DNA of 18,680 nt from UBA7985 sp965658725 (GTDB taxonomy: Bacteria; Pseudomonadota; Alphaproteobacteria; UBA7985): the NCBI GenBank assembly GCA_965658725.1, contig CBFHUI010000054.1, positions 1 to 18,680 of the forward strand, written 5' to 3'. The notes below the pieces were generated by a model that searched no databases, was not told the origin of the DNA, and was given only the letters and a program-made list of their open reading frames with translations. Below are positions 1 through 7,745 of the stretch, one piece after another (positions within the stretch are counted from its first letter, which is position 1; every line of letters starts with the position of its first letter). A program made the translations under genes and the position numbers.

Positions 1-1452
1 GCGCGCCACCCGCAGAAGCCGGTGAAACCCTCGTGCCGACAGGTTCAGTTGCTCTGCCGCTTCAGCGACCAGCGCCTGCCCGTCCGGTTCAAGCTCGCAG
101 TGCTTTTCCAGCAGGTCGCCGTCCAACGAAGCATTGACGGGCGGCTTGTTGAGCAGCTGTTGACCCGTTGTCCCTTGCTGCCTGAACCGCGTAGCCTGGC
201 GCGCCCGGGCATTCGCAACCCGAGCGGCGATTTCCGCCGTGCCTTCCCGCGCTGGCGCCAGCGTTAGGTCCATGGCCGACACGCCGGGGACTTCGAGCAC
301 CAGATCAATCCGGTCATAGAGCGGCCCGCTGATCTTGGCCTGATAGTCCTGTCCGCACTTTGGCGCGCGGGAGCAGGCGCGTGACGGATCGGCGAGATAA
401 CCGCAGCGACAGGGGTTCATGGCTGCGATCAGTTGGAAGTGCGCAGGATAGGTCACGTGGGCGTTGGCGCGGGATACGGTGACGGTTCCGGTCTCGATTG
501 GCTGACGCAGGGCCTCGAGCACGCGGCGGTCAAACTCCGGCAACTCATCGAGGAAAAGCACGCCCAGATGCGCAAGTGTGACTTCTCCGGGCTTGGCCTT
601 GCTGCCACCACCCACCAAAGCAGGCAGGCTCGCTGAGTGGTGCGGGTCGCGGTAGGGGCGGGCAGTGACCAGTCCGTCCTCAGTGAGCGTCCCGGCGAGC
701 GAGTGCACCATGGTGACGGAAAGCGCTTCCTCCGCATGCAGAGGCGGGAGCAGGCCCGGCAGGCGCGCGGATAGCATGGATTTACCCGCCCCCGGCGGCC
801 CGATCAGGAGCAGATTGTGTCCCCCTGCGGCGGTGATTTCCAGCGCGCGCTTGGCGGTTTCCTGTCCCTTGATATCGCGCATATCGAGCACGGCCTGTGA
901 CCCGCTCAGACGCTCTTGCACTTGCGGGCGAGGGATCTGTCCACGACCCATGAGGTGATTCATCAGGGAGAGCAGCGTTGTCGGCGCGATGATGTCGAGG
1001 TCTTCGCCTGCCCATGCGGCTTCTGTTCCCTGGGCGGCGGGGCAGATGAAGCTTTGGCTTTGGCGGTTCGCGTGGATGGCGGCGGGTAGGGCGCCGAGCA
1101 CGGAGTTGATCGACCCGTCCAGCCCCAACTCCCCCATCGCCAGCATGCCTTCAAGGCAGTCGGGCGGCAGCACCTCCATCTCCACCAGCAAAGCCAGGAC
1201 AATGGGAAGGTCAAAGTGTGTGCCTTCCTTGGACAAGTCGGCAGGGGCGAGGTTGATTGATACGTGAGCCGGCGGTTGCATCAGCCCTAGCGATGCCAGC
1301 GCCCCGCGTACCCGCTCCTTACTTTCCCCCACCGCCCGTTCGGGCAGGCCGACAATCGTGACTTTGGGCAGGCCGCTGGTCATCAGGACTTGAACATCAA
1401 CGGTTTGGACGTCGAGGCCCTGAAAGGAGACGGTTTTGATTTGCGCGACCAT
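1..1452 (-). CDS. comM: ComM/YifB family AAA+ ATPase (Mg-chelatase-like), C-terminus cut by window edge
   Basis: The frame is open for 484 codons from ATG at 1452 to the left edge without a stop; family members are about 500 residues, so only roughly 20 are missing. Residues 1-170 match the N-terminal Lon-protease-like (ribosomal S5 fold) domain of the family. Walker A GPPGAGKS is at 218-225 and Walker B LFLDEL at 299-304. The NPCRCG cysteine motif is at 346-351, and the C-terminal LSARGFHRLLRVAR stretch typical of ComM is present. Known members are hexameric helicases that promote branch migration during natural transformation; YifB is the old name, and the magnesium-chelatase label in databases reflects only AAA+ similarity. 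It is the last gene of the minus-strand tract, 38 nt after the MFS stop. No good Shine-Dalgarno is seen close to the ATG; an AAAGGTG lies too far upstream to be ideal. Competence in this organism is not shown by the window. Confidence 0.93.
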   Translation of the reverse strand, partial: MVAQIKTVSFQGLDVQTVDVQVLMTSGLPKVTIVGLPERAVGESKERVRGALASLGLMQPPAHVSINLAPADLSKEGTHFDLPIVLALLVEMEVLPPDCLEGMLAMGELGLDGSINSVLGALPAAIHANRQSQSFICPAAQGTEAAWAGEDLDIIAPTTLLSLMNHLMGRGQIPRPQVQERLSGSQAVLDMRDIKGQETAKRALEITAAGGHNLLLIGPPGAGKSMLSARLPGLLPPLHAEEALSVTMVHSLAGTLTEDGLVTARPYRDPHHSASLPALVGGGSKAKPGEVTLAHLGVLFLDELPEFDRRVLEALRQPIETGTVTVSRANAHVTYPAHFQLIAAMNPCRCGYLADPSRACSRAPKCGQDYQAKISGPLYDRIDLVLEVPGVSAMDLTLAPAREGTAEIAARVANARARQATRFRQQGTTGQQLLNKPPVNASLDGDLLEKHCELEPDGQALVAEAAEQLNLSARGFHRLLRVAR

Positions 1453-1486
1453 GTGCAGGTTTTAACACCTTTTGCGTGTGGTCGCG
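1444..1486 (-). repeat. Inverted repeat spanning the comM start codon
   Basis: Arms CGCGACC (1444-1450) and GGTCGCG (1480-1486) are perfect 7-bp complements separated by 29 nt. In the minus-strand transcript the 3' arm includes the G of the comM AUG and the next two codons, so the stem would partly bury the translation start. The arms are seen directly; a regulatory role is inference, and an arm this short with a long loop can occur by chance in GC-rich DNA. Confidence 0.3.
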
Positions 1487-1490
1487 AGAA

Positions 1491-2810
1491 CTAACTCGCT
1501 TTGGTCAAGGGACGGCTGTCCGTGTGACGAAGGGCGAGCCACGACACCGCACTTGCGAGGAAGATGAACAGCGCCCCATAGATCATCTGCGTGCTGTAAC
1601 TCACACCCCAGTCCTTCAGCGCGCCCATGATCAACGGACCGGAAGCGGACATGAACACCATGGCCGTAGTGCTGAGCGTGCGGACCTTGCCTAAGTGTCG
1701 AACCCCGTACAATTCGGGCCAGAGCGTGTTGAAAGAGGTGCCGTAGAAGGCAACTGCAACGGCGAGCAAGAAGAGACACAGCATCATTGCTGCAAACGGC
1801 GTGAGTGCGCCCAGCAGCAGCAGGCCCAAACCAAAGGGCAGCAGTGTGAACGGGAACAGCCGTGTTGCCGTGAACCGGTCTACCAACCATCCGGCCACAG
1901 GGTTCAGCGCAAAGGCGGCGATGGGGTAAAAGCCCCAGTAGTAGGGCCACAGCTCCGGGTTCCAGCCCTTTTCCTGCAACACCGAGACGATGTGAAAGAA
2001 CAGGCCGGTAAAGATCCCCGACTGCGCCAGCATCATCGGCACGATGAGCCAGAACCGCGGGTCGCGCAGCACTTCAGCGCGTGTCCACTGGCGGCGGCGA
2101 GAGCCGGGCTGCGCGGCGTTCTCGCGCTCGTCGCTGGCTAGGCGAGCCGCCAGCGCCGCGTCACGGGCGGGCATGTCACGGAGCAGCAAGGGCAGGATCG
2201 GAAAGACGCTAAGCGCGACCATCCCGGACATCACGGCAAAAGCCCCGCGCCAGCCAATATCGATCTCGAAAGCGGCTAGAGCTGGGGGCAACGCAAGCTG
2301 TCCGATCAACAGAGAGGCGAAGAGTGGCAGGATCAGCTCCCCCGCTGAATAGGCAATTCCCAGCAGTCCCGTCGCCCGCCCTTTGAAGCGCTCGTAGTAT
2401 CGGCCCATCGATGCGTTCGCGACGTGGCCCATGAGGGCCTGACCAAACTGGCGCAGCAGGAAGAAGGACAGCAGCAGGAAAATCCAGTGCGGCGTTGCCG
2501 CCATCGTCAGCCCGGCGATGACCACGCCCAGCACCACGATTGCCGCGATCCGCCCCAGCGGCATGCGGTCCACCAGACCTCCGGTCCAAAGGATCAGGAT
2601 ACCGCTAGCAAAGGTCGCTGCGCCATAGATCCGACCGTACTGGCCATCGGTCAGGGAGAAGGCTTCGCGCAATTCAGCGCCAAAGAAACCGATCAGATAG
2701 GTCTGTCCGATGCCGGACCAGAACACCAGCGAGGCCCCAAAGCCAACGAAGCGAATGTCAGGCCAGCCCAGATCCCGCCAGCCTGCAGGATCCCAGTTCT
2801 GAGGCCGCAT
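1491..2810 (-). CDS. MFS transporter, 12-TM
   Basis: This 439-residue protein has alternating hydrophobic segments in two halves of about six, joined by a charged, probably cytoplasmic loop at about 211-250. The MFS loop 2-3 signature appears as GGLVDRMPLGR (77-87) and again in the second half as GWLVDRFTATR (307-317). An RYYERFKGRATGL segment (137-149) resembles loop 4-5 of monocarboxylate/oxalate-formate and NarK-like carriers. The substrate cannot be read from sequence. The start ATG overlaps the gshB stop by one base (TGATG), so translation is probably coupled to gshB and no separate ribosome binding site is evident. That placement makes a thiol, peptide or amino-acid derivative a tempting substrate, but this is only inference from position. 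Confidence 0.9.
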   Translation of the reverse strand: MRPQNWDPAGWRDLGWPDIRFVGFGASLVFWSGIGQTYLIGFFGAELREAFSLTDGQYGRIYGAATFASGILILWTGGLVDRMPLGRIAAIVVLGVVIAGLTMAATPHWIFLLLSFFLLRQFGQALMGHVANASMGRYYERFKGRATGLLGIAYSAGELILPLFASLLIGQLALPPALAAFEIDIGWRGAFAVMSGMVALSVFPILPLLLRDMPARDAALAARLASDERENAAQPGSRRRQWTRAEVLRDPRFWLIVPMMLAQSGIFTGLFFHIVSVLQEKGWNPELWPYYWGFYPIAAFALNPVAGWLVDRFTATRLFPFTLLPFGLGLLLLGALTPFAAMMLCLFLLAVAVAFYGTSFNTLWPELYGVRHLGKVRTLSTTAMVFMSASGPLIMGALKDWGVSYSTQMIYGALFIFLASAVSWLALRHTDSRPLTKAS

Positions 2811-3766
2811 CAGGCGAAGCGCCGCTCGATGGCGTCCCAGATCAGTGCTGGCCCATCAGTCCCATCAAAGCGCTGCAGTTCTTGCAATCCGGTCGGGGAA
2901 GTCACGTTGATCTCTGTCAGGCTGTCGCCGATGACGTCGATGCCGACAAAGATCAGATCCCGTGCCTTGAGCACCGGTCCTAGCGCCGCGCAAATCTCGC
3001 GCTCTCGCTCGGTCAGGGCAACTGGCTCAGCGCGTCCACCAACGTGCAGGTTGGCGCGGGCTTCACCGTCTGCTGGAATGCGGTTGATCGCTCCAATCGG
3101 TTCCCCGTCCACCAGAATGATCCGCTTGTCGCCCGCGCGAATGGCGGGGAGATAGGCTTGGATCATCAGTTGCTCGCGGGAGCTGATGAGCAGCGTTTCC
3201 AGCAAGGACGTCAGGTTTTCGTCATCGGGCTTCAGGTGGAATACCCCTGCACCACCGTTGCCGAACAACGGCTTGACGATGATGTCGCGGTGTTCGTCTC
3301 GGAAGGCCGTGATGTCAGCAACGTCGCGACTGATCATGGTCGGTGGCATGAACTCTGCGAATTCAGTGACAAATATCTTTTCCGGCGCGTTGCGCACGTG
3401 ACCCGGATGATTGACGCAAAAGGTCCGGTTCGCGCCGACACCATGGATGCTTTCCAGCAGGTGTGTCGCGGCGATGTATTGCATGTCAAAAGGGGGATCT
3501 TGGCGCATCAGTACCACGTCGCTGTCGGTGCCCAAGGCAATCGTTTCCGCCGCGCCAAAGGTCGCGTGGTTGCCGACTTCGCGCTGCACCTCTACCGGCC
3601 GCACGCGCGCCCGTACCGCGCCGCGGTCGTAAGTCAGGGCGTCGGGGTGGTATTCGACCAGACTGTGTCCCCGGCGCTGAGCTTCGAGCATGAGAGCGAA
3701 GGTGGAATCAGCGTCGATGTTGACGGTTTCCAGCGGGTCCATCTGAACGGCGATGCGCAGCGCCAT
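2810..3766 (-). CDS. gshB: Glutathione synthetase (prokaryotic type)
   Basis: Cytosolic ATP-grasp enzyme that joins glycine to gamma-glutamylcysteine, the second step of glutathione synthesis. At 318 residues it has the usual GshB length. The N-terminal GSH-S domain carries RQDPPFDMQYI (88-98). The ATP-grasp domain has the glycine-rich loop KPLFGNGGAGVF (165-176), DKRIILVDGEPIGAI (213-227) and the metal/substrate-binding block GIDVIGDSLTEINVTSPTG (275-293). An AAGGGAAG ribosome binding site precedes the ATG. It lies 57 nt after the SirB1-like gene and overlaps the downstream MFS start by one base. The partner gshA is not in the window. Nothing looks truncated or altered. Confidence 0.97.
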   Translation of the reverse strand: MALRIAVQMDPLETVNIDADSTFALMLEAQRRGHSLVEYHPDALTYDRGAVRARVRPVEVQREVGNHATFGAAETIALGTDSDVVLMRQDPPFDMQYIAATHLLESIHGVGANRTFCVNHPGHVRNAPEKIFVTEFAEFMPPTMISRDVADITAFRDEHRDIIVKPLFGNGGAGVFHLKPDDENLTSLLETLLISSREQLMIQAYLPAIRAGDKRIILVDGEPIGAINRIPADGEARANLHVGGRAEPVALTEREREICAALGPVLKARDLIFVGIDVIGDSLTEINVTSPTGLQELQRFDGTDGPALIWDAIERRFA

Positions 3767-3823
3767 AGGTGTGCTTCCCTTTGCAACAAGTCCGTCTCGA
3801 CCACTGGGTCAAAGACGCGCCCA

Positions 3824-4717
3824 TCAATTCAGTTGACTGCGCACCTCGTCAAGCAGCGACTGCACCCGAATGGACAAGGCAGGCTCCTGCGCTGTCTCGA
3901 TGGCGTTCTCGAGAGCCAGCACGGCTGCACGCAGATTGCCAAGTCGCTGGTGCGTTAGACCCGCTTCCTGCCAGAAAATGCCGTTGCCCGGATCCATCAG
4001 CAGCAGGCGTTCGAGTACAACGATCGCGTCCTCCAGTCGGCTTTCGCGCATGGCCCGGAACTTCAAATTGTTCTGGACCCGGATAAGTACCTCGCGATCA
4101 CCGACACCGCGTGTGAAGGACAAATCCATTTCCGCCGCCGGTCCGTGGAACTGCTTGAGCGTTGCGCGCAAGTCCTGTGGCTGCAGGATACGGGCGTCAT
4201 TGAAAGGGTCAAAGATGGCCGAGCCGCCGTCGGTGTTCAAGCGCAGGAGGAAGTGGCCAGGGAAGTTCAATCCCTCCACGTCAAAGTTGCAGCAGCGGGC
4301 AAGATGGATGTACAGCAGGCCAAGGCTCACTGGCAGACCCCGCCGCCGCTCAATCACCGCGACGATGTCCGCATTCTCGGCAGCTTCATAGTCTTCTCGG
4401 GCGCCGACAAAGCCGCCTTGATCCTCCATCACTTGCCGCAACCATTCGACCTGATCTTCTGCAGACGGCGGAGACGAATAGACTGCGACCCAGTCGCCAG
4501 CAGCCCGCGAGAGTTGGTCCATGGTGTCGATCACAGCCTGAAAGTCGGGAAAGGCTAGATTGGCTTGCACCCGTGCGTGTGCGGCGATGTCCAGTGCTGC
4601 TTGCAGAATGGGGAAAGATCCGCGTGGCGTCTTGCCGTGTGCACGCAGGCGAGCAGACAGCTCGCGCTCGGTGGAGGGCGGCACGGAAAGGGGCTGCGGC
4701 ACCCTGAAATCAGTCAC
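3824..4717 (-). CDS. SirB1-like transglutaminase-fold protein with C-terminal TPR region
   Basis: 297 residues from a GTG start (GTGACTGATTTC); the nearby ATG at 4724 is out of frame. The central part matches the SirB1/Transglut_core2 family: GGFVGAREDY (101-110), VIERRRGLPVSLGLLYIHLA (121-140), GLNFPGHFLLRL (149-160) and IFDPFND (168-174). In true transglutaminases a cysteine sits about where this protein has S131. The His (H155) and Asp (D170) positions survive, so it is probably a non-catalytic scaffold, as appears general for SirB1 relatives. Residues about 210-275 have helix-turn-helix spacing of tetratricopeptide repeats and end in an acidic helix, suggesting protein binding. No signal peptide is seen. 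The cellular role of this family is not established; its place between yraN and gshB gives only a housekeeping context. Confidence 0.85.
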   Translation of the reverse strand: MTDFRVPQPLSVPPSTERELSARLRAHGKTPRGSFPILQAALDIAAHARVQANLAFPDFQAVIDTMDQLSRAAGDWVAVYSSPPSAEDQVEWLRQVMEDQGGFVGAREDYEAAENADIVAVIERRRGLPVSLGLLYIHLARCCNFDVEGLNFPGHFLLRLNTDGGSAIFDPFNDARILQPQDLRATLKQFHGPAAEMDLSFTRGVGDREVLIRVQNNLKFRAMRESRLEDAIVVLERLLLMDPGNGIFWQEAGLTHQRLGNLRAAVLALENAIETAQEPALSIRVQSLLDEVRSQLN

Positions 4718-4766
4718 AGGTCATTCCAGTAAGTCTTTGAAACGCAATCGTTTGTCAGGGGTCTGC

Positions 4767-5129
4767 TTAGGTCGTCCAGGCCCCCTCGATATGCTGCAAT
4801 TTTTGGTCGGAGCCAACGAGAATTGCATCGAATCGGAAGAAGTACTGGGGATTAAAGGCGTTCTCGCGGATCCACAACTGTGCCGCGTTGGCGATGCGCC
4901 GACGCTGACCCTCACTGATCCTTTGGATTGCAGAGGCAATTGTTTTGCTGGTCTTCACTTCAACAAAGACAATCATCCTATTTTTGCGTGCAATGAGGTC
5001 GATTTCACCAATCGAGCAGCGCCAGTTTTCTTCGATGATGGAATAGCCCTGCGCTTCCAAATGGCGCTTTGCTGCTGCTTCTCCACCTTGGCCGACGAGG
5101 TTATTGATCTGTCCTTGCCAAGGTTTCAT
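4767..5129 (-). CDS. yraN: UPF0102 (YraN) family nuclease-fold protein
   Basis: 120 residues, the normal size for this family. The restriction-endonuclease-like core is visible: GEAAAKRHLEAQGY (16-29) forms the first helix, followed by ENWRCSIGEIDLIARKN (34-50) and the E-x-K strand FVEVKT (55-60). The acidic residues E42, D44 and E57 with K59 make the typical PD-(D/E)xK arrangement. Members are annotated as putative Holliday-junction-resolvase-like nucleases, but a biochemical role is not settled. AGAGG upstream of the ATG is a good ribosome binding site within the 14-nt gap from rsmI, the classic genomic neighbour of this family. A 49-nt gap separates it from the SirB1-like gene. Confidence 0.94.
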   Translation of the reverse strand: MKPWQGQINNLVGQGGEAAAKRHLEAQGYSIIEENWRCSIGEIDLIARKNRMIVFVEVKTSKTIASAIQRISEGQRRRIANAAQLWIRENAFNPQYFFRFDAILVGSDQKLQHIEGAWTT

Positions 5130-5143
5130 CGAAGCCGCCTCTT

Positions 5144-5971
5144 TTATGCGCGGTCTTTCTGAAGAATCAGCGCGCGTTGATACACGTCTCTCTTGCTTAA
5201 ATTCAGAGCTTTTGCAACCTCAGCGGATGCTTGTTTGACCGACTGCGAAGCCAGTGCGGCGATCAGCGCCGCGTCGATCTCTGCATCATCAGAAGGAGCG
5301 GGCGGCAGCGGCGCACCGACGCAGACGCAGATTTCGCCCTTGGGCGCGCCTGCTTCTGTGTAATGCGCGCTGAGCTCCGAGAGCAGACCGCGCCGGGTCT
5401 CCTCAAACTGCTTGGTGAGCTCTCGGGAAACAGCACTGGGTCGGTCGCCGAGTACCGCTTCCATATCGGCCAGAGAGGCTGCAAGGCGGTTCGGCGACTC
5501 ATAGAAAATAAGTGTTGCGGGAACCCCGGCCAGCTCGTCGAGCCACTTTTTCCGCCCAACTGTCTTGGCGGGTGGAAAGCCGGCAAACAGAAAACGATCC
5601 GTGGGCAGGCCGCTGAGTTGCAAGGCCATCAGAGCGGCGTTCGCGCCAGGCACACCACTGACACGATGTCCCGCCTCGATCACCGCACGCACGAGTCGAT
5701 AGCCGGGGTCAGAGATCATCGGCATACCAGCATCGGAGACCAGCGCCACCGTCTGCCCCTCACCCAGCCGGCGCAGGATGCCATCGATCATTTGATCCTC
5801 GTTGTGGTCGTGCAGCGGGACCAGGCGCGTTTCGATACCGAAGCGGGTGGTGAGCTTCCGCGTGACCCGTGTGTCTTCGCACAGCACGACATCGGCACCT
5901 TGCATGGCCTCAACCCCGCGCGCGGGCATGTCGCCGAGGTTTCCGATGGGGGTGGTGACGAGAATTAGCAT
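5144..5971 (-). CDS. rsmI: 16S rRNA (cytidine(1402)-2'-O)-methyltransferase RsmI
   Basis: Tetrapyrrole-methylase-fold enzyme that 2'-O-methylates C1402 of 16S rRNA in the decoding centre using S-adenosylmethionine. With the chosen start it has 275 residues. TPIGNLGD lies at 7-14, CEDTR at 31-35, and further on come the VSDAGMPMISDPG block, PGANAALMAL, and FYESPNRL. A small helical C-terminal domain (about 235-275) contains SKRDVYQRAL. The frame is open upstream to 6025, but that would add 18 residues unlike the family and overlap hemW by about 50 nt. ATG 5971 puts the conserved MLILVTTPIGNL at the N-terminus, 4 nt after the hemW stop. No strong Shine-Dalgarno is visible. In the SDAG block a Met replaces the more usual Thr, a minor variation. 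Confidence 0.96.
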   Translation of the reverse strand: MLILVTTPIGNLGDMPARGVEAMQGADVVLCEDTRVTRKLTTRFGIETRLVPLHDHNEDQMIDGILRRLGEGQTVALVSDAGMPMISDPGYRLVRAVIEAGHRVSGVPGANAALMALQLSGLPTDRFLFAGFPPAKTVGRKKWLDELAGVPATLIFYESPNRLAASLADMEAVLGDRPSAVSRELTKQFEETRRGLLSELSAHYTEAGAPKGEICVCVGAPLPPAPSDDAEIDAALIAALASQSVKQASAEVAKALNLSKRDVYQRALILQKDRA

Positions 5972-5975
5972 GGGG

Positions 5976-7142
5976 TTAGGACTGAAGGTATCGGGCCAGC
6001 GCGTCAATGACTGGCCGTCCATCATCGGTTACGCGCAGCACATCGTCAGCAAGCGTCAGCAGCCCTTCAACCTGCAACTTTTCCAGCGCAGGACCATTGA
6101 GAGGCGCTTGAGCCAGCGCGCTGTAGTGGGAGAGCGGCAGGCCTTCACTGAGACGCAGACCAAAGGGTAAGGCTTCGGCCAGACAATCCGCAGGGCTCAG
6201 CGCTTCTTCCGTGACCGTGGCATGCCCTTGCGCCTCTACGTGGTCGAGCCAGACCGACGGCGCGCGGTGCTGGCGCGTCGCGGTCTTGGTCCCCGGTGCT
6301 TTTACCAGCCGTCCATGTGCGCCCGGGCCAATGCCGATGTAGTCCTGATAGGCCCAATACAGCCGGTTATGACGGCTTTCATAGGCGGGGTCTGCGGCAT
6401 GGTTGCTGACCTCATAGCCACTGAACCCAGCGGCTTCGAGCCGCGCCCGCGTGGCAAGGTAGAAATCCGCTGTTTCATCCTCGTCCTTGGGCTGGATCAC
6501 GCCTTTGCGAGCCAATTGCTCAAAGATCGTCCGGGGTTCGATGGTGAGTTGATAGAGCGAGATGTGCTGTGGCTGCAGCGCCAACGCTTCGTCGAGTTCC
6601 GCAGTCCAGTCTGACAAGCTTTGGCGCGGGCGGGCGTACATGAGATCAAAGCTGATGTTGTCGAACACCGCCCGCGCCGTTTCCAGCGCGGCAAGGGCCT
6701 CGGCGACACTGTGCTGGCGACCAAGCGCGAGCAGTGCCTTGTCTCGCAGGCTCTGCACACCAAGCGACAGGCGGTTAATCCCTGCTTGCCGGTAGCCTTC
6801 GAACCGGTCTGCATCGGTGCTGGTTGGGTTGGCTTCCAACGTGATCTCGATGCTGTTGAGAAAGCCGATCTCCTGCTGCGCCGCTTCGATAACTGCCGCC
6901 ACCGTCGAAGGGGCCATCAGCGAGGGCGTGCCGCCGCCAAAGAAAATCGAGGTCAGCTTCCGCCCCTGAGCCTGCGGCGCGAAGTATTTGAGTTCTGAGA
7001 CCAGTGCAGCGGCCCAGCGGGCTTGGTCGGTTGGATCATCCAGCCCGACTTCGTGGACGTTGAAGTCGCAATAGGGGCAGCGCTTCTGGCAGAAGGGCCA
7101 GTGCACGTAGAGGCCGAGTTTAAAGTCCTCCGCTGCGATCAT
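5976..7142 (-). CDS. hemW: Radical SAM haem chaperone HemW
   Basis: Radical SAM family protein of the HemN/HemW group. With the start at 7142 it has 388 residues. The [4Fe-4S] motif CxxxCxxC is at C18, C22 and C25, followed by DF; the FFGGGTPSL SAM-binding loop lies at 67-75; and HNRLYWAYQDYIGIGPGAHG is the HemW-type core. It lacks the N-terminal extension of true coproporphyrinogen dehydrogenase HemN, so the haem-binding chaperone HemW is the better name, though databases often mislabel it. ATG 7142 overlaps the rdgB stop as TGATG; an ATG four codons earlier (7154) is open but would overlap rdgB more. It is followed after 4 nt by rsmI. Confidence 0.95.
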   Translation of the reverse strand: MIAAEDFKLGLYVHWPFCQKRCPYCDFNVHEVGLDDPTDQARWAAALVSELKYFAPQAQGRKLTSIFFGGGTPSLMAPSTVAAVIEAAQQEIGFLNSIEITLEANPTSTDADRFEGYRQAGINRLSLGVQSLRDKALLALGRQHSVAEALAALETARAVFDNISFDLMYARPRQSLSDWTAELDEALALQPQHISLYQLTIEPRTIFEQLARKGVIQPKDEDETADFYLATRARLEAAGFSGYEVSNHAADPAYESRHNRLYWAYQDYIGIGPGAHGRLVKAPGTKTATRQHRAPSVWLDHVEAQGHATVTEEALSPADCLAEALPFGLRLSEGLPLSHYSALAQAPLNGPALEKLQVEGLLTLADDVLRVTDDGRPVIDALARYLQS

Positions 7143-7738
7143 CCCGCAAAGCAAGCCGCCACGAGCTGCTCAAAAGCATGGGCGCGGTGGCTCATGGCGT
7201 GTTTCTTGTCCGGGTCCATCTCACCAAAGGTCTGGCTGAAGCCCGTTGGGACGAAAATCGGATCGTAGCCAAAGCCGTTCTCACCTTGCGGCGGGAACTT
7301 GAGCGCGCCTGCGATGGTGCCCAAAAAGGTCTCATCATGCCCGTCGGGCCAGGCGAGGCTGAGCGCGCAGACGAACATGGCTTCGCGGGAGGGGTTGTCG
7401 CCCAGTTCAGTCCGCACACGGTCCATGGCGACGGTGAAGTCCTTCTCCGGCCCGGCCCACCGCGCCGAGTAGATCCCCGGCGCACCGTCCAGCGCTGCAA
7501 CAGCCAAGCCGCTGTCATCCGCCAGCGCGGGCAAGCCAGAAGCCGAGGCCGCTGCGTGGGCCTTGAGCTTGGCATTGCCCTCGAAGCTGTCTTCAGTTTC
7601 TTCCGGCTCGGGTAGGTCAAGCTCTCCGGCGGAGACCACTTCGATACCAAAGGGTTTCAGCAGGGCGGCGATTTCCACCACTTTGCCAGCATTGTGCGTG
7701 GCAAGGACGAGTTTCGGATCGGTGAACGTGCGCGCCAT
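7139..7738 (-). CDS. rdgB: RdgB/HAM1 non-canonical purine NTP pyrophosphatase
   Basis: House-cleaning enzyme that hydrolyses dITP, ITP and XTP to the monophosphate and pyrophosphate, keeping deaminated purines out of nucleic acids. The 199-residue product has the expected motifs: nucleotide-binding THNAGK (14-19), DDSGLAV (74-80) with the catalytic acidic pair, SARWAG (91-96), GFGYDPIF (155-162) and SHRAHAF (183-189). The open frame extends 48 codons further upstream, but that part overlaps rph and is not family-like, so ATG 7738 is chosen, 7 nt after the rph stop. Its 3' end overlaps the hemW ATG. The rph-rdgB-hemW order is common in alphaproteobacteria. Confidence 0.97.
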   Translation of the reverse strand: MARTFTDPKLVLATHNAGKVVEIAALLKPFGIEVVSAGELDLPEPEETEDSFEGNAKLKAHAAASASGLPALADDSGLAVAALDGAPGIYSARWAGPEKDFTVAMDRVRTELGDNPSREAMFVCALSLAWPDGHDETFLGTIAGALKFPPQGENGFGYDPIFVPTGFSQTFGEMDPDKKHAMSHRAHAFEQLVAACFAG

Positions 7739-7745
7739 AGGGTGC

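Noticed and set aside
1..1452. comM looked fragmented because only short minus-strand frames in other registers stand out.
   Set aside because: Reading from ATG 1452 the frame stays open to the edge and Walker A, Walker B and the Cys motif are all in one register, so there is no frameshift.
3044..3958. A 304-codon plus-strand frame opposite gshB.
   Set aside because: It is antisense to a clearly functional gene and has no family resemblance.
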